Shown piece by piece: positions 8,275 to 15,541 of a DNA stretch of 33,552 nt. The stretch comes from Symploca sp. SIO2E9. Lineage in GTDB: Bacteria > Cyanobacteriota > Cyanobacteriia > Cyanobacteriales > Coleofasciculaceae. Under the pieces are notes generated by a model, which was not told where the DNA came from, made no database searches, and was given only the letters and a program-made list of their open reading frames with translations. Location of the stretch: the NCBI GenBank assembly GCA_010692645.1, contig JAAHGS010000060.1, positions 1 to 33,552 on the forward strand, read 5' to 3'. How positions within the stretch are numbered: position 1 is the first letter of the stretch; each line of letters starts with the position of its first letter. Position numbers and translations under genes: made by a program.

Positions 8275-8829
8275 TTACCTCACAGCAAGCCGTAACCCGG
8301 CACCACCGGAGGTGATGGTAGGATCCCATTGGTAGTAACCATACAGCTCCTGCGAGCTACCATTTTGCTGGTAAAGAGCAAACCAGACCTTAAAGTTTTC
8401 TGTCCCAGAACCGAGAACGTCTGCGGTAAACACAGGGAAAGTCAGCTTGGTGGTGAGAGGAGGCAGTCCGTCAGGCTGATTCGAGTCAGGCATAACAGCG
8501 TTATCGAGGGTAAAAGGCGAATAACGGAACGGGCCAAAAACATTATCGCCCCCGAACTTGGGCATGCCGTATAGCAGCACAGCATCCGAGGAATTGGCCT
8601 GGATACATGTACCGTAGAAACGAACTGTATCGCCAGGATTAGCCTTGATGTGCAGATCAGCAGTAGCTTGATTGGCGTAAACGTGTTGGTAGTCGACGAT
8701 CATATATTGACTGTTATGGGCGATTCCCTTGGGATTATTCTTATCACTGTTGGGACTATAGTGATCTTTTACATAGTCTGTGTCGATCACGACAGACACG
8801 TAGATGATTTCGGGTGAAGCAAGAGTCAT
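8275..8829 (-). CDS. AidA/PixA (inclusion-body) family protein, copy 2
   Basis: A 184-residue protein from ATG 8829 and the more canonical of two tandem AidA/PixA paralogues. Residues include IYVSVVIDTDYVKDHYSPNS, QYMIVDYQHVYANQAT, LHIKANPGDTVRFYG, VLLYGMPKFGG, FALYQQNGSSQELYGYYQWDPTIT. Length and start fit the family. The frame stays open upstream to a TTG at 8988 that would overlap the preceding gene's stop (TTGA), adding 53 residues with no family resemblance. I prefer the ATG, although translational coupling from the TTG cannot be excluded. The gene lies directly after a PD-(D/E)XK-like gene in a five-gene minus-strand run. Copy 1 shares the QY(L/M)(M/I)VDYQHV core and the PDGLPP motif, indicating an old duplication. 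Confidence 0.88.
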   Translation of the reverse strand: MTLASPEIIYVSVVIDTDYVKDHYSPNSDKNNPKGIAHNSQYMIVDYQHVYANQATADLHIKANPGDTVRFYGTCIQANSSDAVLLYGMPKFGGDNVFGPFRYSPFTLDNAVMPDSNQPDGLPPLTTKLTFPVFTADVLGSGTENFKVWFALYQQNGSSQELYGYYQWDPTITSGGAGLRLAVR

Positions 8830-8984
8830 GTCTTTGCGTTTGTTATCGATTACGTAAAAAGAGACGCTCAAGGAAGCCAAACCCTGACAAAATAACCTTG
8901 TGTCGCTTAGGAAGCCATCGCCAACGCCGAAGTGAGAGAACAAGCGCTCGCCACGAAACCTGTTGAACAGAGCGTTATCTTTAC

Positions 8985-9599
8985 TCAATGCGATGTCATC
9001 GACTCATTAATACCGTAGGCTAAAATTCCCAAAATCTTATTGACATTGTTAAGAAAATGCTCTCCTAAATCGATAGCAATAACTTGCCCTTCTAACTTTA
9101 GAAACTTCCACCTATCCCCAGTCGTAACAGCCCCATAAATTTTGTTAATCTGGTTTTCTTCCCGTTCATTAAATAACCTTGCAGCCAACATTTCGGCTAC
9201 ACATTGCCCTAATCCAGCATTAATATCTTCTTTTTTTGCCTCTACTATCGTAATCACGGGGGCCTTGATCAATAACTGCTCTGGAGAACGACTGATCAGA
9301 AAATCACAAGTTCCATTTAATCCTTGGGTAGCATCAACAGTAAAATCTACACCAGAAAATAAACTAATAGGCTGCGGCAAATGCCTTTTTAACTCAATTA
9401 AAATAGGGGCAATAATCATTTCTGAGCGAGACTTTTCTGTATTAATAGCAAGAGCTAAAGGTAGATTGTAATCAAGGGTTTCTTGCAAAAAATGACTGCT
9501 CTTAAATTCTGGTGCCTCTGGAAAAATATCCACTTTTTCAGAAATGGTTAACCCAAAAACTTTTATAACTTTTGCCAAAGTAAAGTCACTGTATGCCAT
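8985..9599 (-). CDS. PD-(D/E)XK nuclease-like conserved protein 1
   Basis: A 204-residue protein of unassigned role. It carries a plausible PD-(D/E)XK core: Glu60 in the helix SRSEMII, Asp99 in GTCDFLI, then IVEAKKE with Glu120 and Lys122, and a following helix [10 protein letters not shown] with Gln132. The pattern resembles uncharacterised cyanobacterial restriction-endonuclease-like proteins. It sits between another ExK protein (49 bp upstream) and an AidA-like gene. The arrangement could mean a nuclease, or a fold used for other purposes. There is no methyltransferase or target-recognition subunit of a classical restriction system adjacent to it. The start ATG at 9599 follows a purine-rich GGTGGAAGGA stretch that works as a Shine-Dalgarno. 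Confidence 0.7.
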   Translation of the reverse strand: MAYSDFTLAKVIKVFGLTISEKVDIFPEAPEFKSSHFLQETLDYNLPLALAINTEKSRSEMIIAPILIELKRHLPQPISLFSGVDFTVDATQGLNGTCDFLISRSPEQLLIKAPVITIVEAKKEDINAGLGQCVAEMLAARLFNEREENQINKIYGAVTTGDRWKFLKLEGQVIAIDLGEHFLNNVNKILGILAYGINESMTSH

Positions 9600-9648
9600 A
9601 TCCTTCCACCTTTTTTAGTTTGAGTTTAGGTATTAAGACTCAAAGAGA

Positions 9649-10296
9649 TTACTCAGCTAAGTTTTGCAGCATGACTTGTCTAATTCGTTTCAAAACGCCC
9701 ATGATCTCATAAAGTTGATTGCGGTTAGGAAGTAGCAGAGAGAAAATATTAGATAAATCGTACTGGGGGGTGTCTTGAGTTGTGAGTTTGATGAATTGGA
9801 ATTCGTCGCCGTTAGTTATGAGTCCATAGACGGGGTTTTCTTGGTTAGGATTTGCCATCATATAGGTGAGGGCTTGGGGTAAAGCAACGGAGAAAGCAAT
9901 AGTTGATTTTGATTCCACTACTAATACCCAGAGTTGCTTGTGAATAATCAGGGTGTCGATGCGTCCTCTGAGTACTTCTTCTCTATCTTCTAGAATGAGT
10001 TCTACTTCTGGTTCAGTGGTGATAAAGAAGGGTTCGTCATATAAACCAGCTAGGGTTAATAAGGGGGATATGACTAAGTGATTGATGGTTCCTTCTGCTA
10101 AGGAACCGCGTTGACGGTGGCGCATAAATCGGTTTTTGATTTGCTCTAAGGTTGCTGTTTCTGTCTCAGTGAGTTTGGGTAAGTCTTGATTCCATTCCGG
10201 GAAAAATTGCTCCTTTTCTGTAGGATTAAGGTTAAATCTTTCTTGAAGATCATATAGGCTGGTGATGGTTTTTGAGATGGGTTTGGTTTGAAGCAT
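9649..10296 (-). CDS. PD-(D/E)XK nuclease-like conserved protein 2 (HsdR-N-like)
   Basis: A 215-residue protein resembling the N-terminal nuclease module of type I restriction R subunits. Possible catalytic positions are Glu68 (SLAEGTINHLVI), Asp114 (GRIDTLII) and VVESK with Glu128 and Lys130, then PQALTYMM with Gln141. The tail GLITNGDEFQFIKL is common to this group. The neighbouring downstream gene has the same core layout ([14 protein letters not shown]), so the two are distant relatives. It lies 12 bp after the methyltransferase stop, in the same transcription unit. No helicase motor is present, so it is not a complete HsdR. Function is inferred only from the fold signature. Confidence 0.72.
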   Translation of the reverse strand: MLQTKPISKTITSLYDLQERFNLNPTEKEQFFPEWNQDLPKLTETETATLEQIKNRFMRHRQRGSLAEGTINHLVISPLLTLAGLYDEPFFITTEPEVELILEDREEVLRGRIDTLIIHKQLWVLVVESKSTIAFSVALPQALTYMMANPNQENPVYGLITNGDEFQFIKLTTQDTPQYDLSNIFSLLLPNRNQLYEIMGVLKRIRQVMLQNLAE

Positions 10297-10308
10297 ACAA
10301 CTAATAAA

Positions 10309-11148
10309 CTAGCGAGATTTTTTAGCAATGTGAAAAGCTGAGAGATGAGAAAGAGAGATATTCCCTGGGCAATTCCTCTCTAGTACTTCCCTCAAGCCTT
10401 GAAATAAAGAATCCCGTGGTTGTGGATCTAGCATTATGTACGGTGAGTAAGTACTCAAAAGCGCTAGATAATCATCAATGCTATAGGTGAGTTCACATAC
10501 CAACTGTTCGTACAGTAAATCTTGGAAATAACCTGAATCAATTACAGTTTTTCCAAACTTTCTGATGCTCTCTTCCTGTGTTATCCTCTGTTCATATTTG
10601 GCAAGAGAGGGAGCATAGGTCTGATAGACTTGATCCAAGATTTGGAAAACTTCATACTCCGGCTGAAGTGCTGTATTCCATAGTAAAATTAGAGTACCGT
10701 CATCTTTTAAAGCCTCAGTAACCTTTGGATAGCCAATCTTCGGTGAAATCCAATGAAAAGAGGTGGCTGCCAGAACAGCATTAAATTGCTGAGGCTGTAA
10801 CTCCCACTCTTCAAAACTAGTATTTTTAATATCAACATTGGGATACTGCGCACAATTAAGTTGTGCTAACTGGTAAGCTTCCTGGTTAGGTTCAAGACAA
10901 ACCATCTTAAAACCCAATTGAGCAAAGGATGTAGTGGCAGTTCCAGGACCACATCCTATTTCAAGAATAGTTGCCTCTTGAGGAACTTCGGCTAACTCTA
11001 GAGCACGATAAATCAGTTCTTGCCGATAGCGCGGTCTTACCCTATTATAGGCATCTGCTACTGCACCATACCAGCTTTTTCTTTGTTGTGAGGTGTAGGC
11101 ATCTGCTACTTGGCTATACCAGCTTTGTTCTGGTTCCGAATCTTTCAT
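10309..11148 (-). CDS. Class I SAM-dependent methyltransferase
   Basis: A 279-residue methyltransferase of the type 11/25 small-molecule class. Motif I is ATILEIGCGPGTATTSFAQ, followed by MVCLEPNQEA (acidic residue that binds the ribose), VLAATSFHWIS (motif IV region) and LILLWNT. The substrate is unknown. The N-terminus contains a 16-residue imperfect tandem duplication: SWYSQVADAYTSQQRK at 9-24, then SWYGAVADAYNRVRPR at 25-40. The second copy is the one that looks like normal family sequence (VADAYNRVRP), so the first is the added one. It is the first gene of the minus-strand run leading to the AidA-like genes, with 12 bp to the next gene. Confidence 0.85.
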   Translation of the reverse strand: MKDSEPEQSWYSQVADAYTSQQRKSWYGAVADAYNRVRPRYRQELIYRALELAEVPQEATILEIGCGPGTATTSFAQLGFKMVCLEPNQEAYQLAQLNCAQYPNVDIKNTSFEEWELQPQQFNAVLAATSFHWISPKIGYPKVTEALKDDGTLILLWNTALQPEYEVFQILDQVYQTYAPSLAKYEQRITQEESIRKFGKTVIDSGYFQDLLYEQLVCELTYSIDDYLALLSTYSPYIMLDPQPRDSLFQGLREVLERNCPGNISLSHLSAFHIAKKSR

Positions 11149-11287
11149 TTACACCTGTTTAATCTAAGAGTTGTAGAGCTACTTTCAGATTTTACAGGCG
11201 AACCCTTCTAGGTAATTCTTCGCCCCCATGGGACCTGGGTTTAATTCGTTTTTTTTTACCTTGGCACTGTCACCTCTGCTGAGCTCT

Positions 11288-11455
11288 TAGCAAGATATAA
11301 CGAACAGATTTGATTCGTTAACAAGCCTAACCCCATTAACTAACATCTTTAGCAGACTTATCGCCTTGTCTATACTGACTCGAAGGCTCCTGACTCCTGA
11401 CGACCTATCTCACTAAGCAGTTTCACAACTCAAGTAGACTCGCTATATCTTGGTA
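11288..11455. mobile_element. MITE-like element with 16-bp terminal inverted repeats
   Basis: TAGCAAGATATAACGA at 11288-11303 is matched in inverted orientation by 11440-11455 at 14 of 16 positions, enclosing 168 bp with no reading frame. Its interior (11320-11377) is 54/58 identical to the reverse complement of 28070-28127. This is consistent with a short non-autonomous mobile or dispersed repeat. Confidence 0.5.
11320..11377 (-). repeat. 58-bp dispersed repeat, copy A
   Basis: The reverse complement (CAGTATAGACAAGGCGATAA...) matches 28070-28127 at 54 of 58 positions without gaps. In both places it is flanked on the same side by CAGGAGTCAGGAG-type repeats. Confidence 0.85.
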
Positions 11456-11466
11456 TACTTTAGTTA

Positions 11467-11485
11467 GTATAGCATATCGCTAGAC
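11467..11485. promoter_or_regulatory. Palindrome just upstream of the RHH gene (candidate operator)
   Basis: GTATAGCATATCGCTAGAC has 7-base arms with one mismatch and ends 2 bases before the ATG of the ribbon-helix-helix gene. RHH proteins commonly repress their own promoters through short inverted repeats, so autoregulation is a reasonable inference. A second copy at 4951-4969 supports it being a site rather than chance. Confidence 0.45.
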
Positions 11486-11487
11486 AA

Positions 11488-11649
11488 ATGAATCAAAAGC
11501 AGCTATGTATAAGAATTCCGGACCACGAACTCAAGATTTTAGACCGCTATGCTAGAAAAACAAAGCGAACTAAAACTGATATCGTCCGGGAGTTGATCCG
11601 CTCTCTGGAAAGTAAGGAAAGTTATGTTGACCATAACGAAGCAAGTTGA
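11488..11649 (+). CDS. Small ribbon-helix-helix (CopG/Arc-type) DNA-binding protein
   Basis: A 53-residue ORF starting MNQKQLCIRIPDHELKILDR and continuing with TKTDIVRELIRSLE. The pattern is a short beta strand with alternating residues (QLCIRIP) followed by two helices, typical of CopG-like repressors and antitoxins. There is no Shine-Dalgarno; a palindrome abuts the start codon. No toxin-like reading frame is visible downstream in the 300 bp before the next gene, so it may be an orphan antitoxin or a free-standing repressor. It is flanked by two MITE-like inverted repeats, which suggests an acquired or decaying island. The fold call comes from pattern only. Confidence 0.6.
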   Translation: MNQKQLCIRIPDHELKILDRYARKTKRTKTDIVRELIRSLESKESYVDHNEAS

Positions 11650-11745
11650 TTGAAGCACATTAAAAGCCGCTTTAGAGCTAGTGAAAATGACTCAAGCTTT
11701 AAAAAAATTTACTAACTGACCAATAAATTCATCTTAACCCATAGG

Positions 11746-11852
11746 TATAGCAACGGACATGTCAGTTAGGACATCCTATTTTGATTCAAAGGGAGCAGGG
11801 AGCAGGGAGCAGGGAACAAGGAAGTGTCCTAACAGCTGTGGCGACTGCTATA
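11746..11852. mobile_element. MITE-like inverted repeat with internal GGGAGCA repeats
   Basis: TATAGCA (11746-11752) and GTTAGGACA (11765-11773) are mirrored by TGTCCTAAC (11825-11833) and TGCTATA (11846-11852). The arms enclose tandem GGGAGCA units at 11791-11815. This is a compact inverted-repeat element without coding capacity. I see nothing else in 11650-11966. Confidence 0.5.
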
Positions 11853-11966
11853 ATTGCAAAAAAATAGGATTGATTCTGCGCTGGCTGTGGCTAGGCGCAC
11901 TAAAACCAACCCTCAATTTCTCTGTCTTGCCAATGCTAGATCTGGGAGTGTGTATTATGATTAACC

Positions 11967-12362
11967 TTATTCTCCGACCATATTAGGATTAATCAAGGTA
12001 ATATCAAACTCGTCGATTAACTCTCGCTCTAGGTAATAGATAGCGCTTACTTGAGGAGCAAAGACAATCTCGTCTTTATCTTCGAGAATATGGGCTTTGA
12101 TTTTGCGACCATTAACCAAGAGTCCATTGCAACTGGGCTTACCTTGAAGGTCTCCATCAATAATTTGGTAATAGTAACTACCGTCCTCGTGCCTACCTTT
12201 TTCTAGAGTAGCTTGTCGGCGGGAGACAAATAGTGAAAACAGTTGTATGTCACAGCCTGGGCTTCTGCCGATGGAGTAGGTGGCATCCTTTAAGGTAAAT
12301 TGCCTGGAACCTTCATCGTCTTTAATTTTCAGTTTATGTGTTGGAACTGGTTGTACAACCAT
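11967..12362 (-). CDS. Small FHA-domain protein
   Basis: A 131-residue protein made almost entirely of one forkhead-associated (phosphothreonine-binding) domain. The signature elements are YSIGRSPGCDIQL, VSRRQATLEK and CNGLLVNGRKI, with the usual tail DEIVFA. The Ser-Arg-Arg-Gln variant replaces the common SRxH, but the GR and S-R residues that contact phosphate are kept. I place the start at ATG 12362 (MVVQPVPTHKLKIKD); the frame continues to 12416 with an unrelated hydrophobic leader. It is isolated from the kinase cluster by about 9 kb but could read marks made by that kinase. It appears to be a single-gene unit; the 12363-12701 spacer behind it shows no other gene. Confidence 0.85.
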   Translation of the reverse strand: MVVQPVPTHKLKIKDDEGSRQFTLKDATYSIGRSPGCDIQLFSLFVSRRQATLEKGRHEDGSYYYQIIDGDLQGKPSCNGLLVNGRKIKAHILEDKDEIVFAPQVSAIYYLERELIDEFDITLINPNMVGE

Positions 12363-12701
12363 AGTAAAATTGTGATATAACAAGCAATCGAGCAATAATA
12401 TAGAGTTTAGTGGCATTCAAACTGGCAGACTTCATTAACCAGTTGATTCAACTCTCAAAGATTGCACTCTTATAAGAAATTGTCAACTACGCTTTCCACA
12501 GATAAAAAAATCTTAAGACTTAGAAATTAACATTAGTTGCGCTTGTTCTTAGATGAGTGCTACTATCAGAATCCATTTGAACTTAAATTGCCTTAAAGCG
12601 GCAGTAGTTATCCTAATATGACGGTAACACAAACTGAGAGTTAAGTTCACTGCTTTTGAAACAACAAGCATGGTTAACCAGACTCATTACTTAATGGTTT
12701 T

Positions 12702-13937
12702 TTAACATTTTGCAGCAGTGATTATCTCTCTAATCGCTTGTGCCGTGGCTGGTGCTAGCAAAACACCATTACGATAATGACCTGTAGCCACCAAGACATT
12801 ACTGTAACCAGGCAATTGAGTGATAATTGGTGCAGAATGCCCTTGTGGTCGTGGACGTTTGCCTGACCAAGTTCTAATCACCTTTGCTCCTGCTAAAGCT
12901 GGACAGAAACTGAGGGCTTGTTGTCTCACCTTCTCGAGCAAAATTGGTTCTGCGACTACATCACCAACATTGTTAGGAAACTCAACAGTAGCACCTATCC
13001 AATATTCCCCCTTTCCCACTGGCACAATGAGAACATCATCACCAGTAATCACTGGCTGAAAGTCTCCATAGCCAATTGGATGTTCCAGACGTAGTTGTAA
13101 AGCTTGTCCCAAAACAGGCTTAATCATTAGGGGTGGAGTGGTTGAAAACTGCATTGCCTCCGTGGGTTTGTTACCAATTAATGCTCCAGTATTATTTTGT
13201 TCCTGGTTGTAGGAAGGCATCGCGGAGGTAGCAGAAGGTTCATCAATGACTTTTGTTAGTTGTGCTTGTAGTAAGGTAATTAGTTGAGATGAGCCAACTC
13301 CTGCAGCAACAACAAGCCAATCTACTTCTAGTTTCCCTACATCAGTGTAAATGTGGTGACAAGTATGTAAATTTAAATTGTCTGAAAATCTTGAGAGAAC
13401 TCCCTCAACAGCATAACCAAAATTAAAAGTAACACCATTGAGAGCGGCAGCGGCTACCAAAGTTTTGGTGAGAGCTGTTGGCTCAATTTGTCCATCTTGG
13501 GGAGAATAAATGGCACCGATAATTTTATCGGTACTCAACTGAGGGCAGTGGGGCCTAATTTTAGCAGCATCCCAAATTTCCAAATGCCAGCCTTGTGAGT
13601 AGCGAGTTTCTACCAGCTTTTCCCAAGAGGCTAAATCTTCTCCAGGAAAGAATAGCTTCAGTATGCCGTTGCGGTTGCTAGGAATTTGATGCCCAGTGAG
13701 TGCTTCCAATTCAGGAATAAGGGTTTGGTAACGCTGAAGGCTTGTTTTTCGCAACTGCCATGCCCTACCCTTAACTTTCTTACTAATCGCACCCATTAGA
13801 ACACCTAGAGCAGCACCAGTAGCTCCTTGTGCTGGAGGTTGCTGATCAATTACTGTTATTTTGAGACCAGTTACTAGACTCAGTTCGTAAGCGATCGCTG
13901 CCCCAATAATACCGCAGCCAATAACTGCCACTCGCAT
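12702..13937 (-). CDS. thiO: Glycine oxidase ThiO
   Basis: A 411-residue FAD-dependent amine oxidase predicted to oxidise glycine to iminoglycine for the thiazole moiety of thiamine. It begins MRVAVIGCGIIGAAIAYEL (FAD-binding GxGxxG), has WSGKRPRPQGHSAPII near the C-terminus, and ends with GHYRNGVLLAPATAQAI, a strong ThiO signature. The start at 13937 is set by a GAGGAG Shine-Dalgarno at 13945-13950; the upstream in-frame ATG at 14030 would add 31 residues reading into the end of the IS element. There is no THI-box (TPP riboswitch) in its short leader. The tnpB element sits about 90 bp upstream and may have separated the gene from an earlier promoter. A second thiamine-salvage gene, tenA, lies 3.3 kb away. 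Confidence 0.92.
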   Translation of the reverse strand: MRVAVIGCGIIGAAIAYELSLVTGLKITVIDQQPPAQGATGAALGVLMGAISKKVKGRAWQLRKTSLQRYQTLIPELEALTGHQIPSNRNGILKLFFPGEDLASWEKLVETRYSQGWHLEIWDAAKIRPHCPQLSTDKIIGAIYSPQDGQIEPTALTKTLVAAAALNGVTFNFGYAVEGVLSRFSDNLNLHTCHHIYTDVGKLEVDWLVVAAGVGSSQLITLLQAQLTKVIDEPSATSAMPSYNQEQNNTGALIGNKPTEAMQFSTTPPLMIKPVLGQALQLRLEHPIGYGDFQPVITGDDVLIVPVGKGEYWIGATVEFPNNVGDVVAEPILLEKVRQQALSFCPALAGAKVIRTWSGKRPRPQGHSAPIITQLPGYSNVLVATGHYRNGVLLAPATAQAIREIITAAKC

Positions 13938-13944
13938 GCTCAAA

Positions 13945-13950
13945 CTCCTC
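13945..13950 (-). promoter_or_regulatory. Shine-Dalgarno that sets the thiO start
   Basis: GAGGAG on the minus strand, 7 bases before the ATG at 13937; no comparable motif precedes the upstream ATG at 14030. Confidence 0.85.
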
Positions 13951-14023
13951 AAGGAAATGGTGATGCCACTCAAACGGTAGATGCACACCCCACTCGGTAA
14001 TTTGGGATTTGAGTGAGGTAGTG

Positions 14024-15406
14024 TCAACATGAACTACCCCGCCTCACTGCGTAGGACGGGGTTTCAAAAACCCTGTCCTCCGGAGAGGACTTACTGAGTT
14101 TTGAACGCTTCTTTTGCTGTAGTTGCTTCAAAGAACCCGTATCCTTACGGCTACGCTTCTTACAAGTAGAGCTAACAGCATCCACGTCGACGAGGGCTGT
14201 CCCATCCCCCGGTTGCTTATTTATGGCAACCTGATACATCACCAACGCTGAACCTTTGTCGCGTGCAATTTCAAAACCGCAAGCATCACAAATGTGATAA
14301 CGGCCAGATAGTGATGCCCAATGCTTGTGTACTTTTCCGCAGTTGGGACAACGTTGGGATGGTTTGACTTTTTTGGTATCAAGCACAAGAAGTAATCCAC
14401 CTTTTGCCTCAATTTTGTAGCCAATCATTTTATTGAGAGTGGACATCCCTACGTCTAGAATTGACTTGTTGAGTCCGGCTTTTTGCTTCTTACGCTTGCT
14501 TCCCTTTTTAGCTTTGCGGGTCATGTTTCTAACCCGCAGTTCTTCAGTAACGCCGATGTCATAACGACTTGCTATATCTGACGTTACCTTGTGCTGCCAA
14601 TCCTGACGTTGATTACTAACTTTTCGCTGTAATCTTGAAACCGTTTTAGAGGCTTTTTTCCATCTGTTTGAGGGTTTGGTCTTCTTTTTCCTGTTGGGCG
14701 CTATCTTACGCCTCATTTGCTTAGACTTGCGCTTAACTTCCTGCTCCTTATTACGCAAGAAGCGAGGGTTAGTTAGCTCAACATACTCTGACCCATCGTA
14801 AGTAGTAAGAGCAGTGCTTGTGCCTAAGTCGTAAGCAATAATTGATTCATATTTTAGGTCTGAAGTTGAATCATATTTAGCTTCAACAGTTGCCACTTCC
14901 ACAGTGAAAGACGCATACCATTGATATGAACTTGGGCGATAAACAATGGTTAAAGTTGTAGGATCTCCCCATTGTTTCGCCTTACCGCGCATTCTAATAG
15001 AAAGCCCTAAATCCCGGAGTTCTACCTTTCCATGTTTACCGTTGGTGTAGACCTTCCATCCGGCACTACCAGGGTAAGTCCAGCCGCTGTAATTGCGTAA
15101 TGACTTGAATTTTGGGTGTTTTCTCAAGCCTTTGAAAAATGCTTGGAAGGCTGAATCAACTCGCTTTACGGTTGCCTGTAAAGCTTGAGAGCCTAAGACG
15201 GCAAATTCAGGATTATCTTTCTTGAATTGGGGTAATTTGTTTTGCTGGTCAAAGTATTTTAGATTTTTTCGGTCTGTTTCCCATGCATGTTTGCGACCAG
15301 CTAGACAAGCATTATAGATGTACTGATGCAAACGTCTGGCTTTGAATAATTGCCGCTGTTGACTTTGGTTAGGGTACAGTCGAAATGTTTGTCTTCTAGT
15401 CGCCAC
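14024..15406 (-). CDS. tnpB: TnpB, RNA-guided endonuclease of an IS200/IS605-type element
   Basis: A 460-residue TnpB. It has an N-terminal OrfB_IS605 region (QTFRLYPNQSQQRQL), a RuvC-like nuclease with Asp193 (AYDLGTS), Glu288 (VTEELRV) and Asp383 (IARDKGSA), and a zinc ribbon CPNCG (353-357) / CDACG (373-377). All three catalytic acids are present, so it may be active. The usual DRDxNAA near the third acid is replaced by ARDKGSALVM. The start is GTG 15406, backed by an unusually complete Shine-Dalgarno, AAGGAGGTGAT. The last codons read through the right-end stem, as expected where the guide (omega) RNA derives from the gene's 3' end. It is one of the few genes here with a full-length ribosome binding site, which fits a mobile origin. 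Confidence 0.92.
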   Translation of the reverse strand: MATRRQTFRLYPNQSQQRQLFKARRLHQYIYNACLAGRKHAWETDRKNLKYFDQQNKLPQFKKDNPEFAVLGSQALQATVKRVDSAFQAFFKGLRKHPKFKSLRNYSGWTYPGSAGWKVYTNGKHGKVELRDLGLSIRMRGKAKQWGDPTTLTIVYRPSSYQWYASFTVEVATVEAKYDSTSDLKYESIIAYDLGTSTALTTYDGSEYVELTNPRFLRNKEQEVKRKSKQMRRKIAPNRKKKTKPSNRWKKASKTVSRLQRKVSNQRQDWQHKVTSDIASRYDIGVTEELRVRNMTRKAKKGSKRKKQKAGLNKSILDVGMSTLNKMIGYKIEAKGGLLLVLDTKKVKPSQRCPNCGKVHKHWASLSGRYHICDACGFEIARDKGSALVMYQVAINKQPGDGTALVDVDAVSSTCKKRSRKDTGSLKQLQQKKRSKLSKSSPEDRVFETPSYAVRRGSSC

Positions 15407-15412
15407 AATTGC

Positions 15413-15423
15413 ATCACCTCCTT
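15413..15423 (-). promoter_or_regulatory. Full-length Shine-Dalgarno for tnpB
   Basis: AAGGAGGTGAT on the minus strand, 6 bases before the GTG, complements nearly the whole 16S anti-SD tail. This supports the non-ATG start at 15406. Confidence 0.85.
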
Positions 15424-15460
15424 CAATATTTTACCTCATATTTATTGCTAGGAGATTGGC

Positions 15461-15489
15461 AAAATAGGTGATGTTGAATCACCTATTTT
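15461..15489. repeat. Perfect 12-bp inverted repeat inside the IS left end
   Basis: AAAATAGGTGAT at 15461-15472 is followed by GTTGA and then its exact reverse complement at 15478-15489. It lies between the tnpB leader and the left-end palindrome. It could be a hairpin that blocks read-through from outside into tnpB, or part of the transposition end structure. Confidence 0.75.
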
Positions 15490-15541
15490 ACCCTGAATTC
15501 CATCCCCACCGTATAGACGGATGGGGAATTCCGCAGTTTTG

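Larger units (their letters stand above)
14027..15536 (-). mobile_element. IS200/IS605-family (IS1341-type) element carrying only tnpB
   Basis: The element is bounded by subterminal imperfect palindromes, as in this IS family. On the right is a stem built from 14037-14061 (CCCCG...CGGGG) that overlaps the 3' end of tnpB. On the left is GAATT...AATTC enclosing CCCCACCGT-ATAG-ACGG-A-TGGGG at 15495-15531. No tnpA (Y1 transposase) is present, so mobility would need help in trans. Exact ends are estimated; this family makes no target duplication to confirm them. Confidence 0.75.

Noticed and set aside
8830-8988. TTG start at 8988 for AidA-like copy 2
   Set aside because: Adds 53 non-family residues from a weak codon; ATG 8829 fits the family length. 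Coupling through TTGA remains possible.
8985-11148. A classical restriction-modification system
   Set aside because: The methyltransferase has small-molecule-type motifs and no DNA target domain, and the ExK proteins lack helicase or specificity partners.
13938-14030. TPP riboswitch upstream of thiO
   Set aside because: No THI-box core and the leader is only about 90 bp, ending in the IS element.
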